Source: Amyelois transitella
Taxonomy: Eukaryota > Arthropoda > Insecta > Lepidoptera > Pyralidae
NCBI RefSeq assembly: GCF_032362555.1
Contig: NC_083512.1
Coordinates: 11,086,001 to 11,150,000 of the forward strand
Length of the DNA stretch: 64,000 nucleotides
Direction: 5' to 3'
Shown piece after piece: positions 43,101 to 49,978 of the stretch. The notes below the pieces were generated by a model. That model was not told where the DNA came from, did no database searches, and saw only the letters and a list, made by a program, of their open reading frames with translations. Made by a program: the position numbers and the translations under genes. How positions within the stretch are numbered: position 1 is the stretch's first letter; each line of letters opens with the position of its first letter.

Positions 43101-44864
43101 TTCACGGTGGTGATGCAGCCGTTCATGCGGCTGTTCAACGCGCCGTTCCCGCCGACGCCGCCGCTGCCGCTGGTCATACACCAATCCTACATCACGCACG
43201 ATTGTTTCCACTTCTCGCAGAAAGGACACGCTTTGGGTATGAATTACATACGTACATACATTTGGTCTACATCTCTTGTGGGATAGACAGAGCCAATAGT
43301 CTCAAAAAGACTGAGGGGCTAAGTTCAGCTGCTCGACTTAATGATAGAATTGAGATTCAAATATTGACAGGTTGCTAACCCAACGCCTAAAAGAAGAATC
43401 TCGAATTAATAAGCCTAACCCTTAGTCACCTTTTACGACATCCATGGGAAAGAGATGGAGTGGTCCTATTCTTTTTTGTATTCGTGCCGGGAACCACACG
43501 GCATTATTTATTTGTATATTCTTTATTGTAATAATTACAATTTGTAAAGTACACAAGACCTAACACCAACGGACAGCCAGGGAGGGATTTACTTGGTCTG
43601 GGTCATGTGGATAGGATGCTAGTGGATTGGATTACTGGGCTATGGAGTGAGATACGAACATCTGCCTCGAGAATCTCTCACATTTATTATTATTGTATAC
43701 ATACATACATATTTTCGCCATAGAAATGAGGATGCAACTGGGACTAAAGTCAGGAAATTAAAGACCCCTTCCAGGGTAGACAGAGCCAGTTATCTTGAAA
43801 GAGTGATAGGACACGTTCAGCTAAAAGAATTGAGATTCAAATAGTGACAGTTTGCTAGCCCATCGTCTAAAAGAAGAATCTCGAATTAATAAGCCTAACC
43901 CTTAGTCGCCTTTCGTGACATCCATGGCAAAGAGATAGAGTCGTCTTATTATTTTTTATATTAATGCCGGGAACCACACGCCACTTGTAATTTTTGACAT
44001 CTTAAATGCAATGACATATTAATATACCTTGAATAAACCTTATAATTATAAAACCTTATAATTTTGAATCTCGGTTCTATCATTAAGCCAAATAGCTGAA
44101 CGTGGCCATTCAGTCTTTTCAAGACTGTTGGCTCTGTCTACCCCGCAAGGGATATAGACGTGATCATATGTATGTATGTATGTATTAATATACCTATTGA
44201 CGGTCTCTATGGCGCAGCGGTAATACGCTTGTCTGTGACACCGGAGGTCCAGGGTTCGAATCCCGGTCAGGGCATGATGAGAAACGCACTTTCTCTAATT
44301 GGTCTGGGTCTTGGATGTTTATCTATATAAGTAGGTATTTATTATGAAATATAGTATCGTTGAGTTAGTATCCCGTAACACAAGTTTCGAACTTACTTCG
44401 AGGCTAACTCAATCTGTGTAATTTGTGCAAAAAAAAAAATATCGAATTAATCAGCCTATCCCTTAGTCGCCTTTCATGACATCCATGGCAAAGAGATAGA
44501 GTCGTCTTATTATTGTTTATATTAATGCCGGGAACCACACGCCACTTGTAATTTTTGACTTTCATGAAAATCGTTGGAGCCGTTTCCTAGATCCTGATTA
44601 TATATATACAATGTATAATGTACAAATATGTAAATATATGTACAAGAATTGCTCGTTTCAATATATAAGATAACTAAATTCTCTTCAGCTGCAAATCTCC
44701 TGTGGAACAACTTGCTGGAGCCAGTCGGGAACAAGTCGCAGTCGTCGCCGCCCGTGCTCCTGCGCACGTTCCGCTGCCCGCCGCGCGCCGCGCCCTACAT
44801 CTTCACCGCGAGGAACTCGGAGGCTTACTTCCGCACCGGAAGGCAAGATGGCGATGAGTTATGA
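13076..44864 (+). CDS. PLB1: Phospholipase B1-like secreted GDSL lipase, seven coding exons
   Basis: Phospholipase B/lipase of the SGNH (GDSL) hydrolase superfamily, cleaving acyl chains from phospholipids or other lipids, probably in the secretory pathway or outside the cell. Coding exons are 13076-13177, 38514-38769, 39601-39770, 40466-40682, 41644-41789, 43068-43236 and 44689-44864. They total 1236 nt, 411 residues plus stop, with all GT-AG introns and matching phases. A hydrophobic signal peptide spans residues 1-20 (FALWHFLLL core). Block I is [14 protein letters not shown] with nucleophile Ser93; GGDGTW at 120-125 and [10 protein letters not shown] follow; the GAND block has Asn204; block V is [11 protein letters not shown] with Asp342 and His345. 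It is a single-domain protein, unlike mammalian PLB1 with its tandem repeats and membrane anchor; no C-terminal membrane segment is seen. It ends DGDEL. The identification is firm; substrate and location are inferred. Confidence 0.94.
14026..14222 (+). mobile_element. SINE B copy in PLB1-like intron 1
   Basis: Starts gtgccgtgtgattcccg and ends gacgtgataatatg; about 50 bp of the middle body is degraded. Confidence 0.75.
14322..14522 (+). mobile_element. Helitron-like H2 copy
   Basis: 5' TCCTACTTAATATTATAAAT, 3' GGCCTCTAG, with a GC hairpin (cgcggacgaagtcgcg) just before the end. It is flanked by A (14321) and T (14523), the Helitron A^T target without duplication. Confidence 0.78.
14757..14907 (-). 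mobile_element. SINE C fragment
   Basis: Reverse copy of the SINE C body (tgactcacccaatccaggaa on the other strand, gggagtcgctttgtgtaaa, catgatcgatccaatacggg). Confidence 0.65.
14917..15022 (+). mobile_element. SINE A 3' half
   Basis: tatttattattaaatataat to tctgtgtaatt only; the tRNA-like head is missing. SINE B sequence (reverse, 15025-15150) follows directly, with a further fragment at 15510-15600. Confidence 0.65.
16452..16652 (+). mobile_element. SINE B copy
   Basis: Lacks the 5' hairpin but has an intact body and a long TATG tail. A 3'-only fragment with its own TATG tail follows at 16790-16832. Confidence 0.75.
17460..17595. mobile_element. CGCG-rich palindromic MITE, old copy
   Basis: Inverted arms around ggcacgcgcgacgc ... 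gcgtcgcccatgtca and atcgcgcgaaaaactatcg ... cgatagactttctcgcg. It is a diverged relative of the element at 27934. Confidence 0.6.
18080..18330 (-). mobile_element. SINE B copy
   Basis: Reverse orientation, from catacatacatataatcacg to the cccattttttt end. A SINE C remnant (18485-18575) follows. Confidence 0.75.
18616..18862 (+). mobile_element. SINE B copy split by a DNA transposon
   Basis: Runs from the ggtgcagtgtggctcctggc region to gacgtgattata. Its tail resumes at 21351 (tatgtatgta) on the far side of the transposon, which gives the exact insertion point. Confidence 0.82.
19050..19600. repeat. 187-bp subterminal tandem repeats (about 3 copies)
   Basis: gttacatagatt recurs at 19084, 19271 and 19458, a period of exactly 187. 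The unit includes atcgaataaaaaaatagaag and aaagggcccacttgaa. The latter resembles the sequence just inside the terminal inverted repeats (aaaggtaccactt, aaaagggcccactg), suggesting the array multiplied a transposase-binding region. Confidence 0.8.
19800..21069 (-). pseudogene. Broken transposase-like gene of the 18863 element
   Basis: Two frames in order. The first starts ATG at 21069 and runs 276 codons to 20239, with [58 protein letters not shown]. The second, in another frame, covers 20330-19800: [33 protein letters not shown], and a C-terminal cysteine cluster [12 protein letters not shown] ... FCPK. The shift lies between about 20330 and 20239. The blocks resemble an uncharacterised animal transposase-like family recalled from memory; the part expected between the frames, with the acidic catalytic residues, is missing. 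Probably an internally deleted, dead copy. Confidence 0.6.
20085..20137. repeat. Perfect 21-bp inverted repeat inside the transposase-like frame
   Basis: accaacttccaacagaaata(t) at 20085-20105 and its exact complement at 20117-20137, 11 nt apart. It encodes the [17 protein letters not shown] segment. Confidence 0.9.
21645..22126 (-). mobile_element. RTE-type LINE 3' fragment
   Basis: Reverse orientation, coding from the [20 protein letters not shown] region to the 3' end (aatcacgcctctttcccgga). Frameshifts (for example in RRTYLD, and a lost Cys codon in REC) show it is dead; it lacks most of the reverse transcriptase. Confidence 0.85.
22188..22535 (+). mobile_element. SINE C, most complete copy
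   Basis: tRNA-like head (gcgtcgttgggctaatcgg, B-box-like ggttcaaatccc), then catcgtgaggaaacctgcac, ggatgtgtaaccatgatcga, ggtcagatgggagtcgcttc, accccgggctcctctccaga, ending gggactaaagccagg. The anticodon region is not tRNA-like enough to call a tRNA gene. Confidence 0.75.
22936..23130 (+). mobile_element. SINE B copy
   Basis: gccgtgtggtcc start, short internal deletion around the middle hairpin, TATG tail to 23130. Confidence 0.72.
23268..23882 (+). mobile_element. RTE-type LINE, 5'-truncated copy with open frame
   Basis: Open from codon [20 protein letters not shown] to the stop (23859-23861), with [20 protein letters not shown] and [15 protein letters not shown], then the tail ttttatgtatgtatgtatg. 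It is closely related to the copy at 41930 but carries separate changes (for example RSMMGV for RSMLGV). This is only the C-terminal region beyond the polymerase core, so it is not an active gene. Confidence 0.88.
23984..24182 (-). mobile_element. RTE-type LINE short copy, inverted to its neighbour
   Basis: Last ~65 codons of the LINE ([16 protein letters not shown] to SGKEA) in reverse, 100 bp from the plus-strand copy ending at 23882. Both contain the LINE 3' end, so they are two insertions rather than one rearranged copy. Confidence 0.85.
24391..24648 (+). mobile_element. SINE B, near full-length
   Basis: gccgtgtggttcccagcacc to gacgtgatcatatgtatgta, little diverged. Confidence 0.82.
25171..25436 (-). 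mobile_element. Helitron-like H1 copy next to a SINE B fragment
   Basis: Minus strand TCTATACTAATATTATAAAG to CACAG-less GCTAG end; plus-strand flanks are A (25170) and T (25437). It interrupts or abuts a reverse SINE B at 25055-25170 at its gagtgaca motif. Confidence 0.75.
25974..26024. repeat. Perfect 17-bp hairpin at a SINE B 5' end
   Basis: attctttttctattggt (25974-25990) and accaatagaaaaagaat (26008-26024) are exact complements around the SINE's own gccgtgtggttcccggt. Confidence 0.9.
25990..26228 (+). mobile_element. SINE B copy with mirrored 5' end
   Basis: Near full-length. Its first ~34 bases are preceded by an inverted copy of the sequence just inside the start, making the hairpin at 25974-26024. 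Confidence 0.8.
26538..26830 (-). repeat. Local duplication unit 1 (SINE B plus non-SINE flank)
   Basis: A 45-bp non-SINE block (gttacgtacgctacattcaa, attgctgccaaaattatttt) followed by a reverse SINE B (26600-26824). It shares the variant gcggagtggacag with the unit at 27355. Confidence 0.7.
26976..27035. repeat. Perfect 21-bp hairpin, 18-nt loop
   Basis: agtatcttgtaatcatttta(a) at 26976-26996 and its exact complement at 27015-27035. Confidence 0.9.
27075..27354 (+). mobile_element. RTE 3' end with a Helitron in its TATG tail
   Basis: 27075-27150 is the LINE 3' terminus (gcagagatcgtggcaagtgg, ggcgtgattatatgaatgta). The TATG tail resumes at 27350 (tgtatg) after the inserted H2 element at 27151-27349. 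Confidence 0.75.
27151..27349 (-). mobile_element. Helitron-like H2 copy
   Basis: Minus strand 5' TCCTACTAATATTATAAATG, 3' GGCCTCTAG. It sits between A (27150) and T (27350) of a TATG repeat; removing it restores tatgaatgtatgtatg with no duplicated bases. Confidence 0.82.
27355..27620 (-). repeat. Local duplication unit 2 (SINE B plus non-SINE flank)
   Basis: Same 45-bp flank as 26538 followed by a reverse SINE B (27412-27620), diverged by point changes and small indels. Confidence 0.7.
27934..28069. mobile_element. CGCG-rich palindromic MITE
   Basis: About 136 bp with long arms: ccgtagcgtggcacgcgcga at one end and tcgcgcgtgtcatgctacgc(gg) at the other, and atcgcgcgaaaaactatcgc against gcggtagtttctcgcgcgat inside. 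A SINE C fragment (28068-28135) is attached. Confidence 0.72.
28545..30275. mobile_element. Cluster of SINE B fragments
   Basis: Besides the reference copy: reverse fragment 28545-28655, forward 29173-29315, forward 29430-29585, reverse 30050-30275. All are truncated or diverged, and no coding exon lies among them. Confidence 0.7.
28790..29044 (+). mobile_element. SINE B reference copy with 12-bp target duplication
   Basis: Flanked by gcaatctcttcc at 28778-28789 and 29045-29056, which fixes the element at 255 bp from GTGCCGTGTGGTTCCCGGC to the TATG repeats. No tRNA-like head is evident; the 5' end forms a small hairpin (gtgccg...cggcac). The target is itself another repeat, also present at 45600-45730. 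Confidence 0.88.
30300..31250. other. Non-repeat intron stretch
   Basis: AT-rich; no exon or recognised repeat. The small frame at 30747-31049 has no family resemblance. Confidence 0.5.
31270..32048. mobile_element. RTE fragments and an H1 Helitron-like copy
   Basis: A short reverse LINE 3' end (31275-31345), an H1 element in reverse at 31634-31898 (3' end degraded to TAG), and directly after it a forward LINE 3' fragment at 31912-32035 (ggtcaggtcaagagtacccg to ctctgcctaccc). Confidence 0.7.
32356..32570 (+). mobile_element. SINE C copy without tRNA-like head
   Basis: From cacattcaggcaactggatg to aaccgggtctatagccagga. Open frames here are repeat-derived. Confidence 0.72.
32880..33065 (+). 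mobile_element. SINE B copy
   Basis: 3' three-quarters with tail. A short LINE 3' fragment (33195-33260) follows. Confidence 0.7.
33270..34200. other. Intron stretch with no feature
   Basis: AT-rich DNA without exon or recognised repeat. Confidence 0.45.
34205..36680. mobile_element. SINE B cluster in PLB1-like intron 1
   Basis: Reverse copies at 34205-34430 and 34841-35080 (near full-length), forward copies at 35500-35705 and 36421-36680. A 55-bp LINE 3' end lies at 34590-34645. Confidence 0.72.
38141..38379. mobile_element. MITE with 83-bp near-perfect inverted repeats
   Basis: Left arm from gtcaattacctccgattaaa to gcgtggggtgc (38141-38222), right arm its complement (38297-38379), differing by one base indel; centre about 74 bp. 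TATA on both sides (38137-38140 and 38380-38383) may be the target duplication. It ends 134 bp before the exon 2 acceptor. Confidence 0.85.
38514..38769 (+). CDS. PLB1: PLB1-like coding exon 2 (GDSL block)
   Basis: Residues 35-119 plus one base. It includes the FPC motif at 58-60, [19 protein letters not shown] and YRGVSWCAG. The acceptor is TTTCCAG and the donor GTAATC, phase 1. The Met at 38577 is internal, not the start. Confidence 0.95.
39402..39572 (+). mobile_element. SINE B copy upstream of PLB1-like exon 3
   Basis: Internally deleted (gaataga joined to aacctgtcac). The tail ends about 28 nt before the exon 3 acceptor. Confidence 0.75.
39601..39770 (+). CDS. PLB1: PLB1-like coding exon 3
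   Basis: Completes Gly120 and encodes residues 121-176, [20 protein letters not shown] then GYSTGTGEW to ALKQAK. The acceptor is AATTTCAG and the donor GTATTG, phase 0. A SINE B copy ends about 28 nt upstream of the acceptor. Confidence 0.94.
39918..40184. mobile_element. MITE-like element with gaggcggagacg arms
   Basis: Outer inverted repeats ggctgcggcttcactgaggc / gcctcagt-type end ctcagtggagccgcagcc, with repeated gctccgctcgtctccgcctc motifs inside in both orientations. It is GC-rich compared with the intron 3 sequence around it and non-coding. Confidence 0.6.
40466..40682 (+). CDS. PLB1: PLB1-like coding exon 4 (GAND block)
   Basis: Residues 177-248 plus one base, containing [19 protein letters not shown] and [20 protein letters not shown]. 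Asn204 is the expected oxyanion-hole residue. The acceptor is CTTCCAG and the donor GTGAGA, phase 1. Confidence 0.95.
40806..40823. repeat. 18-bp zero-loop palindrome
   Basis: ctagttgttaacaactag, in PLB1-like intron 4. Confidence 0.85.
40960..41199 (-). mobile_element. Helitron-like H1 copy, 3' truncated
   Basis: Body and 5' end (reverse) intact; the CTAG end is missing. A second partial H1 copy starts at 41201. Confidence 0.65.
41201..41626 (-). mobile_element. Helitron-like H1 fragment interrupted by SINE A
   Basis: 41201-41360 ends ...cagctttata; after the SINE the element resumes atatcagtacatag at about 41613, the diverged equivalent of atattagtatagat. Confidence 0.65.
41361..41612 (+). 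mobile_element. SINE A, intact head
   Basis: gacggcctctgtggcgcagc, gacaccggaggtccccggtt, cgaatcccggtcagggc, body to tctgtgtaatttgtcccg. It has tttata on each side (41355-41360 and about 41607-41612). The head has A- and B-box-like motifs for RNA polymerase III but is part of a repeat. Confidence 0.82.
41644..41789 (+). CDS. PLB1: PLB1-like coding exon 5
   Basis: Completes Asp249 and encodes residues 250-297, [20 protein letters not shown] then CACFHQRGG and YQKAEQML. Cysteines here resemble the family's conserved CPC region. The acceptor is ATTGCAG and the donor GTAGGT. A Helitron-like element starts 19 nt past the donor. Confidence 0.92.
41809..42818 (-). mobile_element. Helitron-like H1 copy split by an RTE insertion
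   Basis: 3' CTAG end at 41809 (A at 41808), body to 41929, then resuming at 42736 (ttgcagcgtgatgtatg to cctgagatta). Its 5' end is missing. Confidence 0.72.
41930..42735 (+). mobile_element. Young RTE-type LINE insertion, 9-bp target duplication
   Basis: Flanked by tatagttgc at 41921-41929 and 42736-42744. It encodes an open frame (41945-42712) from [20 protein letters not shown] through [20 protein letters not shown] and RPRRTYLDQ to YPSGKEA, then a tail gagtttatgtatgtatg. This is the C-terminal part of an RTE-clade endonuclease/reverse transcriptase polyprotein; the endonuclease and catalytic polymerase motifs are absent through 5' truncation. Over the shared stretch it appears identical or nearly so to the copy at 63262, so both are recent. 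Confidence 0.88.
42835..43503 (-). mobile_element. SINE B copies flanking PLB1-like exon 6
   Basis: Reverse fragment 42835-42968; (TA)n at 42968-42990; a TATG array (43008-43050) with a cggatatagacatgattg start, which is a SINE B 3' end; after the exon, a reverse near full-length copy at 43262-43503. Confidence 0.72.
43068..43236 (+). CDS. PLB1: PLB1-like coding exon 6 (catalytic Asp/His)
   Basis: Residues 298-353 plus one base: [20 protein letters not shown], a proline-rich loop, then [15 protein letters not shown] with Asp342 and His345. The acceptor is TTCCACAG and the donor GTATGA, phase 1. A TATG-repeat tail ends about 17 nt before the acceptor. Confidence 0.95.
43775..44545. mobile_element. 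SINE B copies in PLB1-like intron 6
   Basis: Reverse 43775-43985, forward 3' half 44065-44186, reverse 44445-44545. The first and last share the variant tcgtcttattattktttatatta, so one was probably copied from the other. Confidence 0.7.
44199..44441 (+). mobile_element. SINE A, intact
   Basis: gacggtctctatggcgcagc head, ggttcgaatcccggtca, body and poly(A). Lies in PLB1-like intron 6. Confidence 0.82.
44689..44864 (+). CDS. PLB1: PLB1-like coding exon 7 and stop
   Basis: Completes Ala354 and encodes residues 355-411: [35 protein letters not shown], and the C-terminus [10 protein letters not shown], then TGA. The acceptor is [18 protein letters not shown] is a typical end-of-domain block of the family. 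Confidence 0.94.
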
Positions 44865-45432
44865 CAGGAACGCCTGTTTTTTTAACCGCCTTAAAAAAAT
44901 GTTGGTTCTCAGTTTGTCTTGTATGTATGTAATATTTATACATACTGTGTCATACTATAGGTACACACAATTTAACATACAAACATACATACGTATCCAT
45001 GTTCGTATGTTTGCCCGCGATTGTCTCGCGTTTCGCTGAACCGATTTCGATGCGGTTTTCAGTGAGAAAGTATCGGTCGGTAAGTCGGTAAATTTAAAAA
45101 AATTACCGACTTCAAAGAAGGAGGATATCGATTGGAGGCGGTGATCTTTTTAGAAGAGTTATTTGTTCCGGAAACTTCTTTGCAATTGATGTTTTGGAGT
45201 ATTTGGATAGTTATTTATAAAGTTCAATGAAGCTGTAGTCATCAGCTCAGTCCATTGGAATCGAAGATCTTTGTTGAGACATGATGGTGATGGATTATGA
45301 GAGCACATTCAAAAAAAGGTGGTTCTCACATACCATGGAGAATTGAACCGGTATACTTTAATGCTAGAAAGATGATACCTAATATTTTCAGCCCGGGTAG
45401 TAACCAGGATATGTGTGATCTGTGATGTTGTA

Positions 45433-45438
45433 AATAAA
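45433..45438 (+). terminator. Candidate PLB1-like poly(A) signal
   Basis: AATAAA about 570 nt after the stop codon, followed by a T-rich stretch (cttttatttacttttg). It is the most plausible nearby hexamer; no transcript evidence. Confidence 0.4.
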
Positions 45439-45439
45439 A

Positions 45440-46860
45440 CTTTTATTTACTTTTGACTTTAGTGTAAATATACATCGTTTAAAAATATTCTGTATAGTAG
45501 TTGTTCTGAAATTTAACTGTTAAGAAAATTTTCCAAGGGCACAACTTAAACATTCCAATAGGAGTGATTCGTTCCCCGTGAAGAGACAGACATCCATATA
45601 TTGTATGATAACGATAGATAGATACACTCTTTCTTACACCAAAAAAAAAGAAAATAGAAAAGAAAAGGACAGGTTATGAGGTACAAAAGTGGACTTATCG
45701 CTAAAGCAATCTCTTCCAATCAGCCTTAGGGTTAGGTAATATTTGCGTTGGCCAGTTGTTCTTGAACAAATCTCTCCGTTAATTTTACATGAAAAACTGA
45801 AATTCCTGACTTTGTTTGTGCTTTTTTTGATACCTATAGGTATTACTCATCTATTTTAAGAATATTTAGAAAGTTTTTAGAAATTTATTATTTACATGTG
45901 AGGCTTTCATTTGCTGTAATAGAGTTCGGTGTTCAAGACGTCAGATATTTATTTTCTTATTTTACATATGGAGTACTTATATAGAGTAATGTAGTAAATA
46001 AACAAAATTACAAAATGAATCCTTAACACTTGTAAGAATAACTTATAATTTAAACCTAGCTAAGTGTATGATTTGCATTGGCAAAATTTTTAATAAGATC
46101 CATTTTATATTTTTCAGTATAAAAAGCGGACGTTATAAAAATTAAGAACCTACTTTGAGGGCTTCAATGATGCCCAAAATAACTAGTCCACGCAGACTAA
46201 GTCGCGGGCACAGGTAATAAAAATATATACCTCGTCTAAGCTACCTTTTACTAGCAGTAAAGGTTAGTACTGTAAATACGTTTGTAAATATGGCTTAATG
46301 TATTTGGTATTGTTGGTGCCATTAGATATTCTAAATATTTAATAGATACCAAATTAATATTTTGTAAGCAGATGTTATCGTATTTTACTTTAGGCGAATA
46401 AATTGTTTCGAAGTACACATTCGTGTTTTATTTTTAAATAATTAAAAAGAAGAGACGACGTTTTTCCTTCTTATACCTATATAAAATTCTCGTGTCACAA
46501 TGTTCGTTCGCGTACTCCTCCGGCTTGACCGATTCTCATGAAGTTTTGTGAGCAAATTGGAAAGGTCTGAGAATCGGCCATCATCTATTTTTCATACCCC
46601 TTAGTGATAACGGTTGTCCACCCATAACATTTTTTTTAACTAGAAATTACTTAAAAATTATTTATATGGCAAAACAACGTTTGCCGTGACTGCTACTTAT
46701 TAAATAAAATTGAAGTTATTAACTTTGCTTAACTTGGACATAGAATTTCTTTGAATTTGAAATAGCAAATTCCTGAACAAAACTTAACAGCAATATCATC
46801 AATGCACACATTCAAGATTGTGATTTCTGCAAATAGATAAAATTGGAGTCACGTTCATAC
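45440..46860. other. Downstream flank of the PLB1-like gene
   Basis: A repeat at 45590-45735 matches the target of the SINE at 28790 (aggtacaaaagtggacttat). An H1 Helitron 3' end lies at 46159-46217. No coding exon. Confidence 0.5.
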
Positions 46861-46867
46861 ACACATA

Positions 46868-47128
46868 AATATGGTCACGTCTATATCCATTGCGGGGTAG
46901 ACAGAGTCAACAGCCTTGAAAGACTGACTGGCCACGTTCAGCTGTTAGGCGTAATGATAGATAGAGATTCAAATAGTGACAGGTTGTAAACCCAACGCCT
47001 AAAAAAGAATCCCAAGTTTGTAAGCTTTTGTCACTATTTGAATCTCTATTCTATCATTGCGCCTAACAGCTGAACGTGGCCAGTCAGTCTTTCAAGACTG
47101 CTGGTTCTGTCTATGCCGCAAGAGAAAT
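46868..47128. repeat. Head-to-head SINE B inverted repeat
   Basis: Reverse SINE B (46868-47024) followed by a forward copy (47033-47128). Both carry the unusual gaaagactgactggccacg and gttaggcg variants, so one arm was copied from the other. Another forward SINE B follows at 47149-47395. Confidence 0.8.
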
Positions 47129-47490
47129 AGACGTGATTGTATGTATGTAGTGCCGTGTGGTTCCCGGCACCAATACAAAAGAAGAATAGTACCACTCCAT
47201 TTCTTTCCCATTGATATCGTAAAAGGCGACTAATGGATATATGTAAACTCGGGATTCTTCTTTTAGGCGATGGGCTAGCAACTTGTCATTATTTGGATCT
47301 CAATTCTATCAATAAGCCGAACGCTCAACGTGGCCTCTCAGACTATTGGCTCTGTCTACACCGCAAGGGATATAGACGTGATTGTATGTATATATGTTAC
47401 ATAGTAACAAGTACCTATTGTGACGGGCGAGAATGCGCTTGCAAATCCGCGGACAGAAGCTAGTAAAAATCTGAAAAGGTCACCTCAACC

Positions 47491-48392
47491 AATAGGCTAT
47501 TTGACTGTATTAAAAATATACATTTCTTTTATGTCATCAGTCTTAATATTATTTATTTGGAGCGATTTGTTATAACGCGAGATAAAAATATTGCATTATT
47601 TAAACAAAATCCGTCTCAGAAAATTAGGTTTTTATATGCAGCTGTCACGTGACTAAAAACGAACGTGATTGGCTATTTCTATTATGACGTCAATTATCCA
47701 TAAACAGACTGTGGATCGTACCGTTCCTTAGTGTTCGCTATTATTTTTCAAGATTTTATAAGTGTTTGATCGCTCAGGATTACTCAGATAACATAGGTAT
47801 TTAATAATGGAAACCAATTCCGCGAAAGCTGACAGTCGAAACCTACCAAATGGACGCAATAATGGTTGGAAGAAGAAATCTGGATTGTCTTCTTCAAAGA
47901 TTTCTATGCTGCCGAACTGAGGAATGTGAAAACATTAATAGTAAGTATATCTTGGTAACCACTGATCTTAGATCATGATCTGAAACCACTTCTTGCGAAT
48001 ATTCAAATCCATCGGCATAGAAAAAAACAGTTTCGTAGGAGATTTTATTGTGGTATTAGTGCATTGAGGCACTGCACAACATTTATAGGAACTCATTTTA
48101 ATAATTTTCACACATATGACCTGGCACAAGTTAAATAAAACAAGAGAAAATCAAAACTTTTCGAAACACCAACAAGCTTTGTATGATATTTACACGAAAT
48201 TTACGTCACTGCATGCCATGGCCGCCATATTGCTAAAAGTCGCGTATTGGCGGCATATTTGAATATTTCATTTTCTTTTTCGATTTTTTAATAAAATAGC
48301 TGTAATAAAGGCAGAAAAGTATTTTTGTAGGGCTCCTTATAAACAAATAAATACCCTAAGATAGTTTTTAGAACTTTGTCAAATAGCCTATT
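47491..48392. mobile_element. 0.9-kb TIR element with a transposon gene remnant
   Basis: Ends aataggctatttgac (47491) and gtcaaatagcctatt (48378) are exact 15-bp inverted repeats. Inside, ATG at 47807 opens METNSAKADSRNLPNGRNNG and stops after 37 codons; a following frame reads DFYAAELRNVKT before a GTAAGT donor-like site. The fragments recall the N-terminus of YqaJ-nuclease proteins carried by some DNA transposons, but this is memory-based and weak. Likely an internally deleted non-autonomous copy. Confidence 0.55.
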
Positions 48393-48639
48393 GTCAAATT
48401 AGCTCAGCTAGCTGGTAACAGATACGCTAAGATGATTTCACGCACCGCTAGTTCGGGCCGGCCCTCGTCTTCTGTTTAATGTAACTACTAGCTCTTACTT
48501 ACCCGCGACTTCTTTCACTGAAAATCTCAATACATAGAAATATTCGTATTAAAATCACTTAGTTTTACATTCATTATTGTCTTTTTAATGTGCATTCGTC
48601 CACGATTTAGATTTAAGAAATATATATATTTGAAAATTG

Positions 48640-48795
48640 ACGTCCGGTGAAAATGCTACAGTGTAGTGTGTTCCGCCGCTTCTTCTACACATGAGCTTTG
48701 GAAGCGGTAGTAGGTTATAATTAGATTTAAATGCTGTGACGTCAATAAGTGATATCTTGTATCCAATTTTGAAATCTATTCTATTCTATATAATA
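48640..48795 (+). repeat. 150-bp interspersed repeat, plus copy
   Basis: gacgtccggtgaaaatgcta to gaaatctattctattctata; the inverted counterpart is at 60788-60955. It may be the 3' end of an unidentified LINE (a short frame reads FRRFFYTCALEAVVV on the other copy). Confidence 0.7.
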
Positions 48796-48867
48796 ATACT
48801 GACCCCCTTCTTTGCCTACTTAGAGTTGTGGGGGGAGAATTGTTTTAAAGTATACTTTATCATACAC

Positions 48868-49138
48868 CAGCTGTGCCCGCGACTTCGTTCGCGTGGAATA
48901 GTTGTTTTGGGCATCATTAAATGAATTAATAATTTTCCCCGTTTTTCTTTCACATTTTCCTATTTTCCTTTATTTTTTTGCTCCTTGCAGCGTACCTAAT
49001 GTTGTACACCCTAAAGCCTTCCTCGATAAATGGACTATTCAACGCAAAAATAATTTTTCAATTCGAACCAGTAGTTCCTGACATTAGCGCGTTCAAACAA
49101 ACAAACAAACTCTTCAGCTTTATAATATTAGTAGATAT
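48868..49138 (-). mobile_element. Helitron-like H1 copy
   Basis: Reverse, nearly complete (cagctgtgcccgcgacttcg to tttataatattagtaga). A forward SINE B lies just beyond it (49250-49432). Confidence 0.7.
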
Positions 49139-49557
49139 AGATTTGCCCAGACATTGATAAATTCAACGAGGCAGATACTTTTGCAGTAACGTAGAAACGT
49201 TGTTTATCTACCTACATAAAATACAAATAATAAACAATACAAATAATTAGGCGACTAAGGGATAGGGTTACAAACTTGGGATTCTTTTTTAGACGATGGG
49301 CTAGCAACCTGTCAATATTTGAATCTCAATTCTATCATTAAGCCAAATAGCTGAACGTGGCCATTCAGTCTTTTCAAGACTATTGGCTCTGTCTACCTGT
49401 CTGGATATAGACGTGATCATGTATGTATGTATGAAATACAATCGACCACAGACAAAACAATCAAATTACATATAGTTATACAACGATTATTCTGTCTAAT
49501 AGTTGAGGGCGAGTGAACGCTACAGTAGAACCGATAGCATCTTCAAATTATTGTTAA

Positions 49558-49754
49558 CTAGAGGCCGCCCGCGACTTCGTCCGCATGGAAACCCTATCAA
49601 TCCCGCGGGAACTCTGGGATAAAAAGTAGCCTATGTGTTATTCTGGGTCTTCAGCTACCTACATACCAAATTTCATGGTAATCGGTTCAGTAGTTTTTGC
49701 GTGAAAGAGTAACAAACATCCATACAAACTTTCGCCTTTATAATAGTAGTAGGA
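49558..49754 (-). mobile_element. Helitron-like H2 copy
   Basis: CTAG end at 49558 with A before it, GA end at 49753-49754 with T after it: the same A^T target as the other H2 copies. Confidence 0.78.
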
Positions 49755-49978
49755 TTTCATTTAGAAATCTCATGTGTGGCTGTATGCATGTTACACTTAG
49801 CGGTTGAGTCATTCTTTGATGTGAGCTGTACCCGCGACTTCGTACCCCTGAGTCTAGTCTAGCTTACAGTTAAAAAGATTAATCAAAATCCATTTAGTAA
49901 CTAGTTCCGTACGATTAGCGTATGCAATACGAAAAAATATATGTAGACAAAGTTATTTATATATAAATATAAATATAT

